A DNA stretch of 54,287 bases from Burkholderiales bacterium RIFOXYD12_FULL_59_19 (GTDB lineage Bacteria; Pseudomonadota; Gammaproteobacteria; Burkholderiales; Burkholderiaceae_C): contig MESQ01000043.1 in the NCBI GenBank assembly GCA_001771065.1, forward strand, positions 1 through 54,287, written 5' to 3'. A program made the position numbers and the translations under genes. The notes under the pieces were generated by a model. It had not been told where the DNA came from. It made no database searches and saw nothing but the letters and a program-made list of their open reading frames with translations. Below are positions 17,256 through 28,126 of this stretch, one piece after another (position 1 is the stretch's first letter; every line of letters starts with the position of its first letter).

Positions 17256-18734
17256 TCAAGCTAACTTTTGCAACAGCAAAGCATTCACTTGCTGCGGATT
17301 GGCCTTGCCCTGACTGCCTTTCATGATTTGCCCCACCAGCGCGTTGAGCGCCTTGGCATTGCCGGCACGGAACTCGGCCACATTTTTTGGATTGGCCGCC
17401 AGCACGGCGTCGACGATTTTTTCTAAAGCGCTGGTGTCGTTCATCTGTTTGAGGCCCTTGGCCTCGATGGCGGCGTCAACCGTGCCCTGCGGTTCTGACC
17501 ACAACGCATCAAGCACTTGGCGTGCGGCGTTGTTGGAGATAGTGCCGTCCTGGATTCGCGTCACCAGTTGCGCCAACTGGGCCGGGGTGACGGGGCAGGC
17601 GCTGATATCGGCCTCAGCCAGGTTGAGCCGGCGCGAGACCTCGCCCATGATCCAGTTACCCACCAGTTTGGGTTGGCCGCAAGCCTGGGCGGCGGCTTCA
17701 AAATAGGCTGCCACCTCGCGGCTTTGTGTCAGCGTCGTCGCGTCATAGTCCGACAGGCCATAGTGGGTCACAAAACGCTGCGCCATCACCCGTGGCAGCT
17801 CGGTCATCGCGGCGCGCACCCGTTCCACCCACTCGGGCGCAATCACCAGCGGTGGCAGATCGGGGTCGGGGAAATAGCGGTAATCGGCGGCGTCTTCTTT
17901 GGAGCGCATGGCGCGCGTCTCACCCGTGTCCGGATTGAACAGCACGGTGGCCTGCTGGATGGCGCGGCCGTCTTCGAGCTCTTCAATCTGCCAGCGAATC
18001 TCGTAATCGATGGCCTGCTGCATGAACTTGAAACTGTTCAGATTCTTGATCTCGCGGCGCGTGCCCAACTCGGCACCTGGCTTGCGCACTGACACATTGG
18101 CGTCACAGCGGAACGAGCCTTCCTGCATGTTGCCGTCACAAATGCCGATCCAGGTCACAATTTTGTGGAGTTCCTTGGCGTAGGCCACAGCCTCTAGACT
18201 GGAGCGCATGTCGGGCTCTGTCACGATTTCCAGCAGCGGTGTGCCGGCCCGGTTCAGGTCGATGCCGGTCTGGCCAATGAAGTCTTCGTGCAGTGATTTA
18301 CCCGCGTCTTCTTCGAGGTGGGCACGTACCAGGCGCACCGATTTTTTCTCGTCACCCAGGTAAAACTCAACGGCGCCGCCTTGCACCACCGGTATTTCGA
18401 ACTGGCTGATCTGGTAGCCCTTGGGCAAGTCGGGGTAGAAGTAGTTTTTGCGGGCAAAAATGCTGCGCTCAGCTATGTGCGAGCCCACGGCCAGGCCGAA
18501 TTCAATGGCGCGTTCCACCGCGCCCTTGTTCATGACCGGCAGGGTGCCGGGTAGGGCCAGGTCCACGGCGCAGGCCTGGGTGTTGGGCTCGGCGCCAAAA
18601 GCTGTGGGCGCGCGGCTGAAAATCTTGGACTGGGTGGAGAGCTGGGCGTGGGTCTCGAAGCCGATCACGACCTCAAAGCCCATGATCAGCAAGGACGGGT
18701 CTGCGGGTTTTGTTTGTTGCTCAGGGGTGTTCAT
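17256..18734 (-). CDS. gatB: Asp-tRNA(Asn)/Glu-tRNA(Gln) amidotransferase subunit B (492 aa)
   Basis: The product begins with [14 protein letters not shown], has the GatB core ([30 protein letters not shown]) and the C-terminal helical YqeY-like tail. It is the kinase/tRNA-binding subunit that activates mischarged Glu-tRNA or Asp-tRNA for transamidation. ATG 18734 overlaps the gatA stop by 4 bp (ATGA), and order and strand are gatC-gatA-gatB as in most proteobacteria. Confidence 0.97.
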   Translation of the reverse strand: MNTPEQQTKPADPSLLIMGFEVVIGFETHAQLSTQSKIFSRAPTAFGAEPNTQACAVDLALPGTLPVMNKGAVERAIEFGLAVGSHIAERSIFARKNYFYPDLPKGYQISQFEIPVVQGGAVEFYLGDEKKSVRLVRAHLEEDAGKSLHEDFIGQTGIDLNRAGTPLLEIVTEPDMRSSLEAVAYAKELHKIVTWIGICDGNMQEGSFRCDANVSVRKPGAELGTRREIKNLNSFKFMQQAIDYEIRWQIEELEDGRAIQQATVLFNPDTGETRAMRSKEDAADYRYFPDPDLPPLVIAPEWVERVRAAMTELPRVMAQRFVTHYGLSDYDATTLTQSREVAAYFEAAAQACGQPKLVGNWIMGEVSRRLNLAEADISACPVTPAQLAQLVTRIQDGTISNNAARQVLDALWSEPQGTVDAAIEAKGLKQMNDTSALEKIVDAVLAANPKNVAEFRAGNAKALNALVGQIMKGSQGKANPQQVNALLLQKLA

Positions 18735-20245
18735 CTATAAATTCCTTGCGCCGAATCAGCGGGTTTGGCCGTATGCCAGTCGGTGGCTTGTTGGAAGCGG
18801 TGCGCCACGTTCAGCAGGCGCGACTCGGTCAGGTAGTTGCTTATCAGCTGCATGCCCACCGGCATCTTCCCGGCGCCAAAACCCACCGGTAGACTCATGC
18901 CTGGCAGACCGGCCAGGGAGCCGGGCAAGGTAAAGATGTCGGCCAGGTAGTCGGTCAGAGGGTCACTGTGGCCGCCGAGCTTCCAGGCCACGGTGGGTGC
19001 CACCGGCCCTGCAATCACGTCACACAGCTTGAACGCCTGCTGAAAGTCGTCAGCAATCATGCGCCGGATTTTTTGCGCCTGCAGGTAGTAGGCATCGTAG
19101 TAGCCGTGGCTCAGCACATAGGTGCCGATCATGATGCGGCGCTTCACCTCGTCGCCAAAACCCTGCGCCCGGGTTTGCAGGTACATGTCGTTGAGGTCGG
19201 TGTATTGCTTGGCCCGAAAGCCGAACTTGACACCGTCAAACCGACTCAGGTTGCTCGACGCCTCGGCGGGCGCAATGATGTAGTACACCGGAATCGACAG
19301 CTCGGTTCGGGGCAGCGAAATGGGCACCAGCTTGGCGCCGAGTCGTTCGAATTCCTTCAGGGCTGCATCGACCGCAGCGCGCACGTCGGACGCCAGGCCT
19401 TCGCCAAAAAACTCGGCCGGAATGCCAATGCGCAGCCCGGTCAGGTCGGCGGTAAGGTTGCGCGTGAAGTCCTCAGTGGGCACGTCAAGTGAGGTGGCGT
19501 CGCGGTCAGGGTCGGGGCCGCACATGGCGCTCAGCAGTAGGGCGCAGTCTTCGGCGCTGCGCGCCAGTGGCCCGGCCTGATCCAGGCTGGAAGCAAAGGC
19601 CACCATGCCATAACGCGAGGCCCGGCCATAGGTCGGTTTGATGCCGGTGACGCCGCAAAAAGAAGCCGGTTGGCGGATCGAGCCACCGGTGTCGGTGCCG
19701 GTGGCGGCCGGTGTCAGGCGCGCGGCCACAGCGGCAGCGCTGCCACCCGAGGAGCCACCCGGTGTGCAGGACAGGTCCCAGGGATTTTTGACCGGCCCAT
19801 AGGCCGAGTTTTCATTGGCTGAGCCCATGGCAAATTCGTCGCAATTGAGCTTGCCCAGGGTCACCATACCTGCACCGATGGCGCCGCCCGGCACGCCCGC
19901 GCCCAGCTTGGCCACCACCGTGGCGTCAAACGGCGACTGGTAGCCTTTGAGCATTTTGGAGCCTGCCGTGGTGGCGAAATCACGCGTCACAAAGATGTCT
20001 TTGTGTGCCAGTGGCACGCCATTCAGGGGCCCGGCGTTGCCGGCGGCCAGGCGGGCATCGGCGGAACGCGCTTGGGCCAGCGTGACATCCGTCTGCAGGT
20101 CAAGAAAAGCGCCGAATTCGGTGTGCGCGGCGACACGGGCCAGAAAATGCTCGGCTGTCTCTAGCGCAGAGACCTTGCGCTCGCGTAAAAGCGTGGCCAG
20201 TTGGGCCACCGTCAGATCATGCAGATCAGAGGAAATTTGCGTCAT
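18731..20245 (-). CDS. gatA: Asp-tRNA(Asn)/Glu-tRNA(Gln) amidotransferase subunit A (504 aa)
   Basis: An amidase-signature enzyme that releases ammonia from glutamine for GatB. The Lys-Ser-Ser triad is visible: PLAHKDIF (Lys), the Gly/Ser-rich [14 protein letters not shown], and [18 protein letters not shown] with the nucleophilic Ser. Length is normal. It lies 21 bp after gatC and overlaps gatB. Confidence 0.97.
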   Translation of the reverse strand: MTQISSDLHDLTVAQLATLLRERKVSALETAEHFLARVAAHTEFGAFLDLQTDVTLAQARSADARLAAGNAGPLNGVPLAHKDIFVTRDFATTAGSKMLKGYQSPFDATVVAKLGAGVPGGAIGAGMVTLGKLNCDEFAMGSANENSAYGPVKNPWDLSCTPGGSSGGSAAAVAARLTPAATGTDTGGSIRQPASFCGVTGIKPTYGRASRYGMVAFASSLDQAGPLARSAEDCALLLSAMCGPDPDRDATSLDVPTEDFTRNLTADLTGLRIGIPAEFFGEGLASDVRAAVDAALKEFERLGAKLVPISLPRTELSIPVYYIIAPAEASSNLSRFDGVKFGFRAKQYTDLNDMYLQTRAQGFGDEVKRRIMIGTYVLSHGYYDAYYLQAQKIRRMIADDFQQAFKLCDVIAGPVAPTVAWKLGGHSDPLTDYLADIFTLPGSLAGLPGMSLPVGFGAGKMPVGMQLISNYLTESRLLNVAHRFQQATDWHTAKPADSAQGIYR

Positions 20246-20266
20246 GATGAAAAGTTTTGTTCTTGA

Positions 20267-20566
20267 TTATTCGATCACCCGGGGCACCAGAAACAGGCCG
20301 GACTCAAGCGCTGGCGCATTGCGTTGGTTGGCTTCGCGCTGGTTGGGTTCGCTGGCGATGTCGTCGCGCAGGCGCAACGCCACATCACCCATGATTTCCA
20401 CGGGGTGGGCCAAAGGAATGATGTCGCTGGTGTCCACCGCGCGCATTTTTTCCACAATGCCAAAAAAATCATTGAGTTGGGTGCACAGGCGGTTGCGCTC
20501 GTCTGAGCCCAGGCCCAGTCGGGCCAGATGCGCCAAACGGTCAATATCAGCAAGAGAAAGTGACAT
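20267..20566 (-). CDS. gatC: Asp-tRNA(Asn)/Glu-tRNA(Gln) amidotransferase subunit C (99 aa)
   Basis: A small subunit that wraps around the GatA-GatB interface. The start ([15 protein letters not shown]) and the central [22 protein letters not shown] are the family consensus. First gene of the gatCAB operon, divergent from mreB across a 200-bp gap. Confidence 0.95.
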   Translation of the reverse strand: MSLSLADIDRLAHLARLGLGSDERNRLCTQLNDFFGIVEKMRAVDTSDIIPLAHPVEIMGDVALRLRDDIASEPNQREANQRNAPALESGLFLVPRVIE

Positions 20567-20763
20567 GGATGTTCAATCGAAACAGGGTGTAAAACAAGGT
20601 CAAAGCGCAACGCGCTCAGGAGTTATGCACAGGCAATAGGGTATTATCCATCCCCTGAGCAGCCACGCGCCCCAGCGCGGTTTTTAGCCAAACTATCACC
20701 CATTTTGAACCCGTTACCCGGTGACATGCGGGCCGAAGCGCCCCATGTGCCCAAAAGGATTAA

Positions 20764-21810
<1,047 letters not shown>

Positions 21811-21826
21811 CCGGACCAGCACAGCG

Positions 21827-22747
21827 ATGCCACTTGGTACGCTGGACGGCGCGCCACCGCCATTTTTCAGGCAGGGCCCGTCGGCACTGTCCAAGTTGAT
21901 TTTTTTCAGCGCTTTGGCGTTGCTGCTGATGGTGGCCGATGTGCGCTATCGGTTTACCCAACCCCTGCGCGGCGTCATTGCCACCGCGCTCTACCCGGTG
22001 CAATGGGTGGTGATGCGGCCCATCGTTTGGGCGCGTGACGGCAGCAGTTATTTTGAAACCCTTACCCATTCCCAGCTCAAGGAAGCCGCTGCCAAGTACC
22101 AACTTGGTTTGCAGTCCCAGCGCGCCCAGCAAGTGGAGCAACTCACGATTGAGAACGTGCGCTTGCGTGCTTTGCTTGAGATGCGCGCGCGTATCAACGC
22201 GCCTGCGCTGGCGGCTCAAGTGCTGTATGACGCGGCCGATCCCTACACCCGTAAAGTCATTCTTGACAAGGGCGCTCAGGCGGCGGTGGCAGCAGGCGCC
22301 CCCGTGCTCGACGATGCCGGTGTGCTGGGCCAGGTGACCCGGGTTTATGCCTCGGTGAGCGAAGTCACCCTGATCACCGACCCCAATCAGGCGATCCCGG
22401 TACTCAACGCACGGACCGGTGCCCGGGGTCTGGCCTTTGGCAACTCCAGCCTGCGCAGCGGCATGCTGGAGTTACGCTACATGGATGCCAACGTGGACAT
22501 GGCTGTCGGCGATTTGCTGACCACCAGTGGTGTGGACGGTATCTACCCGCCCGGCTTGCAGGTCGGGCGCGTGTTAAAAATAGAACGCCGGGCCGATTCG
22601 GCATTTGCCCGCATCACGGCCCAGCCCGTTGCACGTCTGGACGGCAGTCTGCATGTGCTGGTGCTGCAGCCGCTGGCGGCACAACTACCGGCCAGACCGA
22701 TGGTTGAGCTGGCCCCAGCAATGGGCAGCGCAAGGGGTGTGCCATGA
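21827..22747 (+). CDS. mreC: Rod shape-determining protein MreC (306 aa)
   Basis: Start at ATG 21827, just after mreB. A single N-terminal membrane helix (about 21-36, FFSALALLLMVADV) is followed by a periplasmic coiled coil (about 70-115) and the beta-barrel core with the family strands VLDDAGVLGQV and VGDLLTTSGVDGIYPPG. MreC links MreB/MreD to PBP2. Stops inside the mreD start (ATGA). Confidence 0.95.
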   Translation: MPLGTLDGAPPPFFRQGPSALSKLIFFSALALLLMVADVRYRFTQPLRGVIATALYPVQWVVMRPIVWARDGSSYFETLTHSQLKEAAAKYQLGLQSQRAQQVEQLTIENVRLRALLEMRARINAPALAAQVLYDAADPYTRKVILDKGAQAAVAAGAPVLDDAGVLGQVTRVYASVSEVTLITDPNQAIPVLNARTGARGLAFGNSSLRSGMLELRYMDANVDMAVGDLLTTSGVDGIYPPGLQVGRVLKIERRADSAFARITAQPVARLDGSLHVLVLQPLAAQLPARPMVELAPAMGSARGVP

Positions 22748-23274
22748 TCATGCCACGGGGTCAGCAATTGTTGCTGCCAGCCAGTTCACTTTTTATCTGG
22801 ACCAGCTTGCTGGCGGCCTTGAGCATCAATATGCTGCTCAATATGGGGTTCTCGGGGCGCGCGGCCTGGCTGCCCGACCTGCTGGCGCTGGTGCTGGTGT
22901 TCTGGACCATTCATCAGCCGCACCGCGTGGGCATGAGTGCGGCCTTTGTCCTGGGTTTGGCGATGGATGTGCACCAAAGTGCGCTCCTTGGGCAGCACGC
23001 CCTGGCTTATACCGTCTTGAGTTTTCTGGCTATCGCCATCCACCGCCGCCTGCTGTGGTTCAGTGTGCCATCACAAGCGGTGCAGGTGTTACCGCTGTTT
23101 GTGGCGGCGCATGCGCTGGCCTTGCTGGTACGCTTGCTTGCCGGGGGGGGCTTCCCCGGCTGGTCAATGCTGCTGGCACCGGCACTGGAAGTACTGCTGT
23201 GGCCGGTCATCAGCGTGGTGCTGTTGCTGCCGCAAAAACGTGCCCCCAACCCGGATGCCAATCGGCCGCTGTGA
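22744..23274 (+). CDS. mreD: Rod shape-determining membrane protein MreD (176 aa)
   Basis: A small polytopic protein with about five hydrophobic helices and the characteristic FVLGLAMDVHQSALLGQHAL segment. Overlaps mreC by 4 bp. Part of the elongasome core with MreC and PBP2. Confidence 0.93.
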   Translation: MIMPRGQQLLLPASSLFIWTSLLAALSINMLLNMGFSGRAAWLPDLLALVLVFWTIHQPHRVGMSAAFVLGLAMDVHQSALLGQHALAYTVLSFLAIAIHRRLLWFSVPSQAVQVLPLFVAAHALALLVRLLAGGGFPGWSMLLAPALEVLLWPVISVVLLLPQKRAPNPDANRPL

Positions 23275-23307
23275 CTGCCCTGGTGACGCCCTCCTGGTAA
23301 AGCGCGC

Positions 23308-25320
23308 ATGAAAATCATCCGCAATGTCCAACTTGAACTGGCGCGCTTTCGTCTGCGGGTGCTGGTCGCCAGTCTGGTGGTGCTGGTGTGTTTTGGCCTG
23401 TTGGCCACGCGTCTGTATTACTTGCAGGTGCTGCGCCATGACGATTTGCGTGCCCAGGCCGAAAATAACCGCACAGCGATTCTGCCGATTGTGCCCAACC
23501 GTGGCCTGATCCTGGACCGCAACGGCATTGTGCTGGCCACCAATTATTCGGCTTACACACTGGAAATCACGCCGGCCAAAGTGCCCGATCTGGCACAAAC
23601 CATTGACGAACTGGCGCACATTCTTGAGATCACTCCACGTGACCGTCGTCGCTTTAAAAAACTGCGCGAGGAGGGCAAGAGCTTTGAATCCATCCCATTG
23701 CGCAGCCGATTGACCGACGAAGAAGTGGCGCGCTTTGCCGCGCAGCGCTACCGCTTTCCCGGTGTCGACATCAAGGCGCGGCTGTTTCGCAGCTACCCCT
23801 ACGGTGAGTTGGCCAGCCATGTGATCGGCTACATCGGGCGCATCAACACGGCGGAAAAAGAAAAACTCGAAGAATCGGAAGACGCCGCCAATTACCGCGG
23901 AACAGAGTACATCGGCAAGCTCGGTGTGGAGCAGAGTTTTGAGGCCCAATTACACGGCGTCACCGGCATTGATGCCATGGAGACCTCCGCTGGCGGCCGC
24001 GCCACGCGGCGCCTGTCCAGTCAGTCCTCGACCCCGGGGCACACCATCAAGCTGTCCATTGACATCAAATTGCAGCAACTGGTTGAAGACATGTTTGGTG
24101 AGCGTCGCGGCGCGCTGGTGGCGATGGATCCCAAATCAGGCGAGGTGCTGGCTTTTGTCAGCAAGCCCACGTTTGACCCCAATCTGTTTGTCGAAGGCAT
24201 TGACCAGGAAAGCTGGCAGGGGCTCAACGAGTCGATCGACAAACCCCTGTTGAACCGGGCGTTGCGCGGCACCTACCCGCCGGGCTCCACTTACAAGCCT
24301 TTTTTGGCCCTGGCGGCCTTGAGTACGGGTAAGCGCTCGGCCAGCATGCAGATCAACGACCCCGGATTTTTCATGTTTGGCGGCCACCGCTTTGGTAGTC
24401 CCGAAAACGAGCGTGGCGGCATCATGGACATGCACCGCGCGATTGTTGAGTCGAGCAACGTTTACTTTTATTCGCTGGCCAACGAGTTGGGTGTCGAGGC
24501 CATGCACGACTTCATGAAGCCGTTGGGTTTTGGTCAGCTCACCGGCATTGACATCCATGGCGAGGTGCGCGGTGTGTTGCCCAACCAGGAATGGAAACGC
24601 AATTACTTTAAACGCCAGGAGCAGCAGCGCTGGTACGCAGGTGAGACCATTTCGTTGGGGATTGGTCAGGGCTACAACAGTTTCACCATGCTGCAGTTGG
24701 CGCAGGCGACTGCTATCGTCGCCAATAATGGCGTCAAACACCCGCCCCAACTGGTACTGGCGACACAAGACGCCAGTACCCAGATCAAGGTGCCGGTGCC
24801 AGCCCAGCCGGCAGAAAACCTGGGCTTTAAGACGGAACATCTGGATACCATTCGCCGTGCCATGGTGGGCGTGACCCAAGAGGGAACCTCGCGTCGCGTG
24901 TTTGCCGGCGCCGGTTACCTCAGCGGCGGTAAAACCGGTACCGCGCAGGCCGTGTCGCTTGGTAAAAATGAAAAATACAACGCATCGCGGATGGAAGAGC
25001 GCCAGCGCGACCACGCGCTCTACATTGCCTTTGCGCCGGCCGAAGATCCCAAAATGGCAATTGCCGTGATTGTTGAAAACGCTGGTTTTGGTTCGGTCTC
25101 TGCCGCTCCGATGGCCCGGCGTGCGTTCGACTACTGGTTGCTGGGTCAATACCCCAACGAGGAGGACCTGGCCCTGGTTCGCAAGGGCGTGGCATCTGCG
25201 CCCGTGGGCCAACCGCGGCTGGCCGCAGACGTGCCCTGGCCGCGTGGCGCGCAAGCCGCCGCATCAGCCCCTGCCGCCGTAGCCGCACCCGCTTCAGCTC
25301 CGGTGGTTACCCCGCACTGA
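23308..25320 (+). CDS. mrdA: Penicillin-binding protein 2, elongasome transpeptidase (670 aa)
   Basis: An N-terminal membrane helix (about 20-45) is followed by the pedestal domain with NRGLILDRNGIVLA and the transpeptidase domain with PPGSTYKPF (nucleophile S327), the SSN triad (ESSNVYFY) and GGKTGTAQ. It crosslinks lateral-wall peptidoglycan with RodA. The C-terminus is an Ala/Pro-rich tail. RodA, which often follows mrdA in related bacteria, is not here; a converging permease gene comes next. Confidence 0.96.
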   Translation: MKIIRNVQLELARFRLRVLVASLVVLVCFGLLATRLYYLQVLRHDDLRAQAENNRTAILPIVPNRGLILDRNGIVLATNYSAYTLEITPAKVPDLAQTIDELAHILEITPRDRRRFKKLREEGKSFESIPLRSRLTDEEVARFAAQRYRFPGVDIKARLFRSYPYGELASHVIGYIGRINTAEKEKLEESEDAANYRGTEYIGKLGVEQSFEAQLHGVTGIDAMETSAGGRATRRLSSQSSTPGHTIKLSIDIKLQQLVEDMFGERRGALVAMDPKSGEVLAFVSKPTFDPNLFVEGIDQESWQGLNESIDKPLLNRALRGTYPPGSTYKPFLALAALSTGKRSASMQINDPGFFMFGGHRFGSPENERGGIMDMHRAIVESSNVYFYSLANELGVEAMHDFMKPLGFGQLTGIDIHGEVRGVLPNQEWKRNYFKRQEQQRWYAGETISLGIGQGYNSFTMLQLAQATAIVANNGVKHPPQLVLATQDASTQIKVPVPAQPAENLGFKTEHLDTIRRAMVGVTQEGTSRRVFAGAGYLSGGKTGTAQAVSLGKNEKYNASRMEERQRDHALYIAFAPAEDPKMAIAVIVENAGFGSVSAAPMARRAFDYWLLGQYPNEEDLALVRKGVASAPVGQPRLAADVPWPRGAQAAASAPAAVAAPASAPVVTPH

Positions 25321-25337
25321 GGCAAGCCCTGGCAGGT

Positions 25338-26096
25338 TCAGCGCACAAACGCGTCATAACTGGTCTTGAGGATCAGCGCACTCACCACCAGCAAAAATAC
25401 GACCCGCACAAAACCAGTGCCATGCTTGAGCGCCAGCCGGGTGCCCAACAGACTGCCGATCACATTGGCCAGCGCCATGGCGAGCACAAAGTGCCACCAG
25501 ATGTGGCCCGTGGCGATGAACAGTGCCAGTGCTGACACGTTGGTGGCGGTGTTGACCAGCTTGGCGGCCGCCGATGCGCTTAAAAAGTCGTAACCCAGCA
25601 GGCGTACAAACAAAAACACCAGGAAACTGCCGGTGCCCGGCCCAAAAAAACCATCGTAGAAGCCAATCACGGCGCCGATCCCGGCGGCGATGAGCTGTTC
25701 CTGCACGCCCGAATAGTTCGGGGCATGGGTGCGGCCGAGTTCCTTTTTGGCCAGGGTATAGAGCAACACCATCAGCAAGACAAAAGGCAAGACCTTGCGC
25801 AAGAATTCGGGTGACACCACGGTGACCAGCCAGGCTCCGGCAAAAGAGGCCAGCAGTCCCGCGCCCGCCGCTGGCAGCAGGGCGGCCCATCGCATCTGGA
25901 CTTTTTGGCTGTATTGCCAGGTGGCCATGGCCGTGCCCCACACCGAGGCACCTTTATTTGTACCGAACAACGTGGCTGGATGCGCATTGGGAAAGGCGGC
26001 AAACAGGGCGGGAACCAGAATCAGTCCGCCACCACCGACAATGGAATCGACAAAACCGGCAAAGAGGGAGGCAACAGAGACAATGAGCAATTCCAT
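25338..26096 (-). CDS. TSUP/TauE-SafE family permease (252 aa)
   Basis: Eight or so hydrophobic segments with the two family repeats: FAGFVDSIVGGGGLILVPAL near the N-terminus and GFYDGFFGPGTGSFLVF in the middle. The family moves sulfite, sulfoacetate or other organosulfur anions across the inner membrane; the substrate here is unknown. ATG 26096 gives a standard N-terminus (MELLIVSVASLFAGF). Convergent with mrdA, with 17 bp between stops. Confidence 0.9.
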   Translation of the reverse strand: MELLIVSVASLFAGFVDSIVGGGGLILVPALFAAFPNAHPATLFGTNKGASVWGTAMATWQYSQKVQMRWAALLPAAGAGLLASFAGAWLVTVVSPEFLRKVLPFVLLMVLLYTLAKKELGRTHAPNYSGVQEQLIAAGIGAVIGFYDGFFGPGTGSFLVFLFVRLLGYDFLSASAAAKLVNTATNVSALALFIATGHIWWHFVLAMALANVIGSLLGTRLALKHGTGFVRVVFLLVVSALILKTSYDAFVR

Positions 26097-26121
26097 GGCT
26101 GCATTGTCGATCCAAATGAAA

Positions 26122-26146
26122 AAGGCACCGGGTTTGCCGGTGCCTT
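26122..26146 (-). terminator. Rho-independent terminator after the GMC oxidoreductase gene
   Basis: A 10-bp perfect stem (26122-26131 with 26137-26146, 5-nt loop) contains GGCACCGG/CCGGTGCC. On the - strand it is followed by a short T run, and on the + strand by a T-rich tract, so it could act in both directions. It lies between the end of the GMC gene and the start of the permease gene. Confidence 0.7.
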
Positions 26147-26306
26147 GTTTCTGTTTGTTTTTCGACCCTTGCGGGCATGATCTCCTGGGGCCTTTCGCTT
26201 GAATCAGCACATTTCTATCAAGCGATGGGTGCGACTGTAGGCGCCAATCCGGTGCAGTGCCATCAGGAATTACCCTAGGCCAGGACTATTTCGGTGCATC
26301 GGTCCG

Positions 26307-27983
26307 TCACACCCCCGCGCTGATCCAGCGTGCCGCCTTTTCGGCCATCATCAGGGTGGGCGAATTGGTGTTGCCACTGGTGATGATGGGCATGGCACCG
26401 GCATCCACCACACGCAAGCCCGCAATCACACCGCCCGGTCCACGCACCCGAAGGTGCGCGTCAAGCACGGCCAGCGGGTCATCCGCGCGGCCCATTTTGG
26501 TGGTGCCCACCGGATGAAAAATGGTGGTGGCAATGTCGCCGGCCAGGCGCGCCAGGTCGTCGTCGCTCTGGTACTGCACACCGGGCTTGAACTCTTGCGG
26601 CTGGTACCTGGCCAGTGCCGGTTGCGCCACGATGGCGCGGGTCAGGCGCAATGAATCAGCCGCCACCTTGCGGTCCGACTCGGTGCTCAGGTAGTTGGGT
26701 GCAATGGCGGGCGCCACCGAGAAGTCAGGCGACTTGATCTGCACGCTGCCCCGGCTGCTGGGGTTGAGGTTGCACACGCTGGCAGTGAACGCCGGAAAGC
26801 TGTGCAGCGGCTCGCCAAAGGCTTCCAGGCTGAGTGGCTGCACGTGGTACTCGACGTTGGGGTAGGGCTGGCTCGGGTCGCTGCGAGTAAAAGCGCCCAG
26901 CTGGCTTGGCGCCATGCTCATTGGACCGCTGCGCTTGAGCGCATATTCCAGCCCGATCATGGCCTTGCCCCAGAGCGAATTGGCCTGCACGTTGAGGGTC
27001 TTGACGTCCTGCACCTTGTAGACTGAGCGAATCTGCAGATGGTCCTGCAGGTTCGCGCCCACGCCGGGCGCGTCATGCACTACTTTGACGCCGTGCTGCT
27101 GTAATAAGGTGCCCGGGCCGATGCCGGAGAGTTGCAAAATCTGCGGCGAGCCAATGCTGCCGGCGCTCAAAATGACCTCGCCGCGGGCCTGCGCGTTGAC
27201 CCGGCCGTTGGGCGTCTGCACCTCGACACCGGTGCAGCGCAACTGTCCGTTGGCTTGCGCTTCGATGGCGAGTTTGACCACCTGGGCCGAGGTCCAGAGC
27301 GTGAAGTTGGGGCGGCTCACACAGGTGGGGCGTAAAAAGGCCTTGGCGGTGTTCCAGCGCCAGCCGCTGCGCTGGTTGACCTCAAAATAACCCACTCCTT
27401 CGTTGTCACCCTGATTAAAGTCGTCGGTGGCGGGAATTCCGGCCTGTTGTGCGGCCCGGGCAAAGGCATCAAGCACGTCCCAGCGCAGGCGCTGTTTCTC
27501 TACCCGCCACTCTCCGCCTGTGCCGTGAAACTGGCTGAACTGACCCAACTGGCCCGGGTTTTGACTGGCAGGCGCACCATCGAGCCGGTAATGGCTTTCA
27601 TGGGCCATGAAGTCGGGCAGGCTGTTCTGCCAGCCCCAGGCCTTGTCGCCGGTCAGCTGCGCCCAGGCGTCGTAGTCGCGTGCCTGGCCGCGCATGTAAA
27701 TCATGCCGTTGATGCTGCTGCAGCCGCCCAGCACCTTGCCGCGCGGGTAGCGCAGGCTGCGGCCGTTCAGGCCGACATCGGGCTCGGTCTTGTACAGCCA
27801 GTCGGTGCGCTCATTGCCAATGCAATACAGGTAACCCACCGGGATGTGAATCCAGTGGTAGTTGTCGGCGCGACCCGCCTCGATCAACAGCACGCGTTTG
27901 GACGTATCTTGCGACAAACGGTTGGCCAGCAGGCAGCCGGCGGTGCCCGCGCCGATGATGATGTAGTCATAGGATGTGCTCAT
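26307..27983 (-). CDS. GMC family FAD-dependent oxidoreductase, choline/alcohol dehydrogenase type (558 aa)
   Basis: The N-terminal FAD-binding motif YIIIGAGTAGCLLANRL, the GMC signature RGKVLGGCSSINGMIYMRG, the second signature GSIGSPQILQLSGIGP, and the C-terminal HPVGTTKMG with the catalytic His then a conserved Asn region (ITSGNTNSP) are all present. Members oxidise choline or primary alcohols to aldehydes. No betaine genes adjoin it, so the substrate is open. Divergent from the ABC permease gene. Confidence 0.92.
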   Translation of the reverse strand: MSTSYDYIIIGAGTAGCLLANRLSQDTSKRVLLIEAGRADNYHWIHIPVGYLYCIGNERTDWLYKTEPDVGLNGRSLRYPRGKVLGGCSSINGMIYMRGQARDYDAWAQLTGDKAWGWQNSLPDFMAHESHYRLDGAPASQNPGQLGQFSQFHGTGGEWRVEKQRLRWDVLDAFARAAQQAGIPATDDFNQGDNEGVGYFEVNQRSGWRWNTAKAFLRPTCVSRPNFTLWTSAQVVKLAIEAQANGQLRCTGVEVQTPNGRVNAQARGEVILSAGSIGSPQILQLSGIGPGTLLQQHGVKVVHDAPGVGANLQDHLQIRSVYKVQDVKTLNVQANSLWGKAMIGLEYALKRSGPMSMAPSQLGAFTRSDPSQPYPNVEYHVQPLSLEAFGEPLHSFPAFTASVCNLNPSSRGSVQIKSPDFSVAPAIAPNYLSTESDRKVAADSLRLTRAIVAQPALARYQPQEFKPGVQYQSDDDLARLAGDIATTIFHPVGTTKMGRADDPLAVLDAHLRVRGPGGVIAGLRVVDAGAMPIITSGNTNSPTLMMAEKAARWISAGV

Positions 27984-28126
27984 GGCGAATCACTTTCTGA
28001 TATTTGTGGTCACAGCGCACGCGGGCGCTTTGTCTCTGCAGGCATTTTGCCGCATGTCGCGAAGAAAGTCGAAAAACCAACCACCCATCGCGTTGCCGTT
28101 ACCATTCCACACTCTTTCCGTACACC

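Noticed and set aside
20623..20631. TTATGCACA, a DnaA-box match upstream of mreB
   Set aside because: A single relaxed match far from dnaA, expected by chance.
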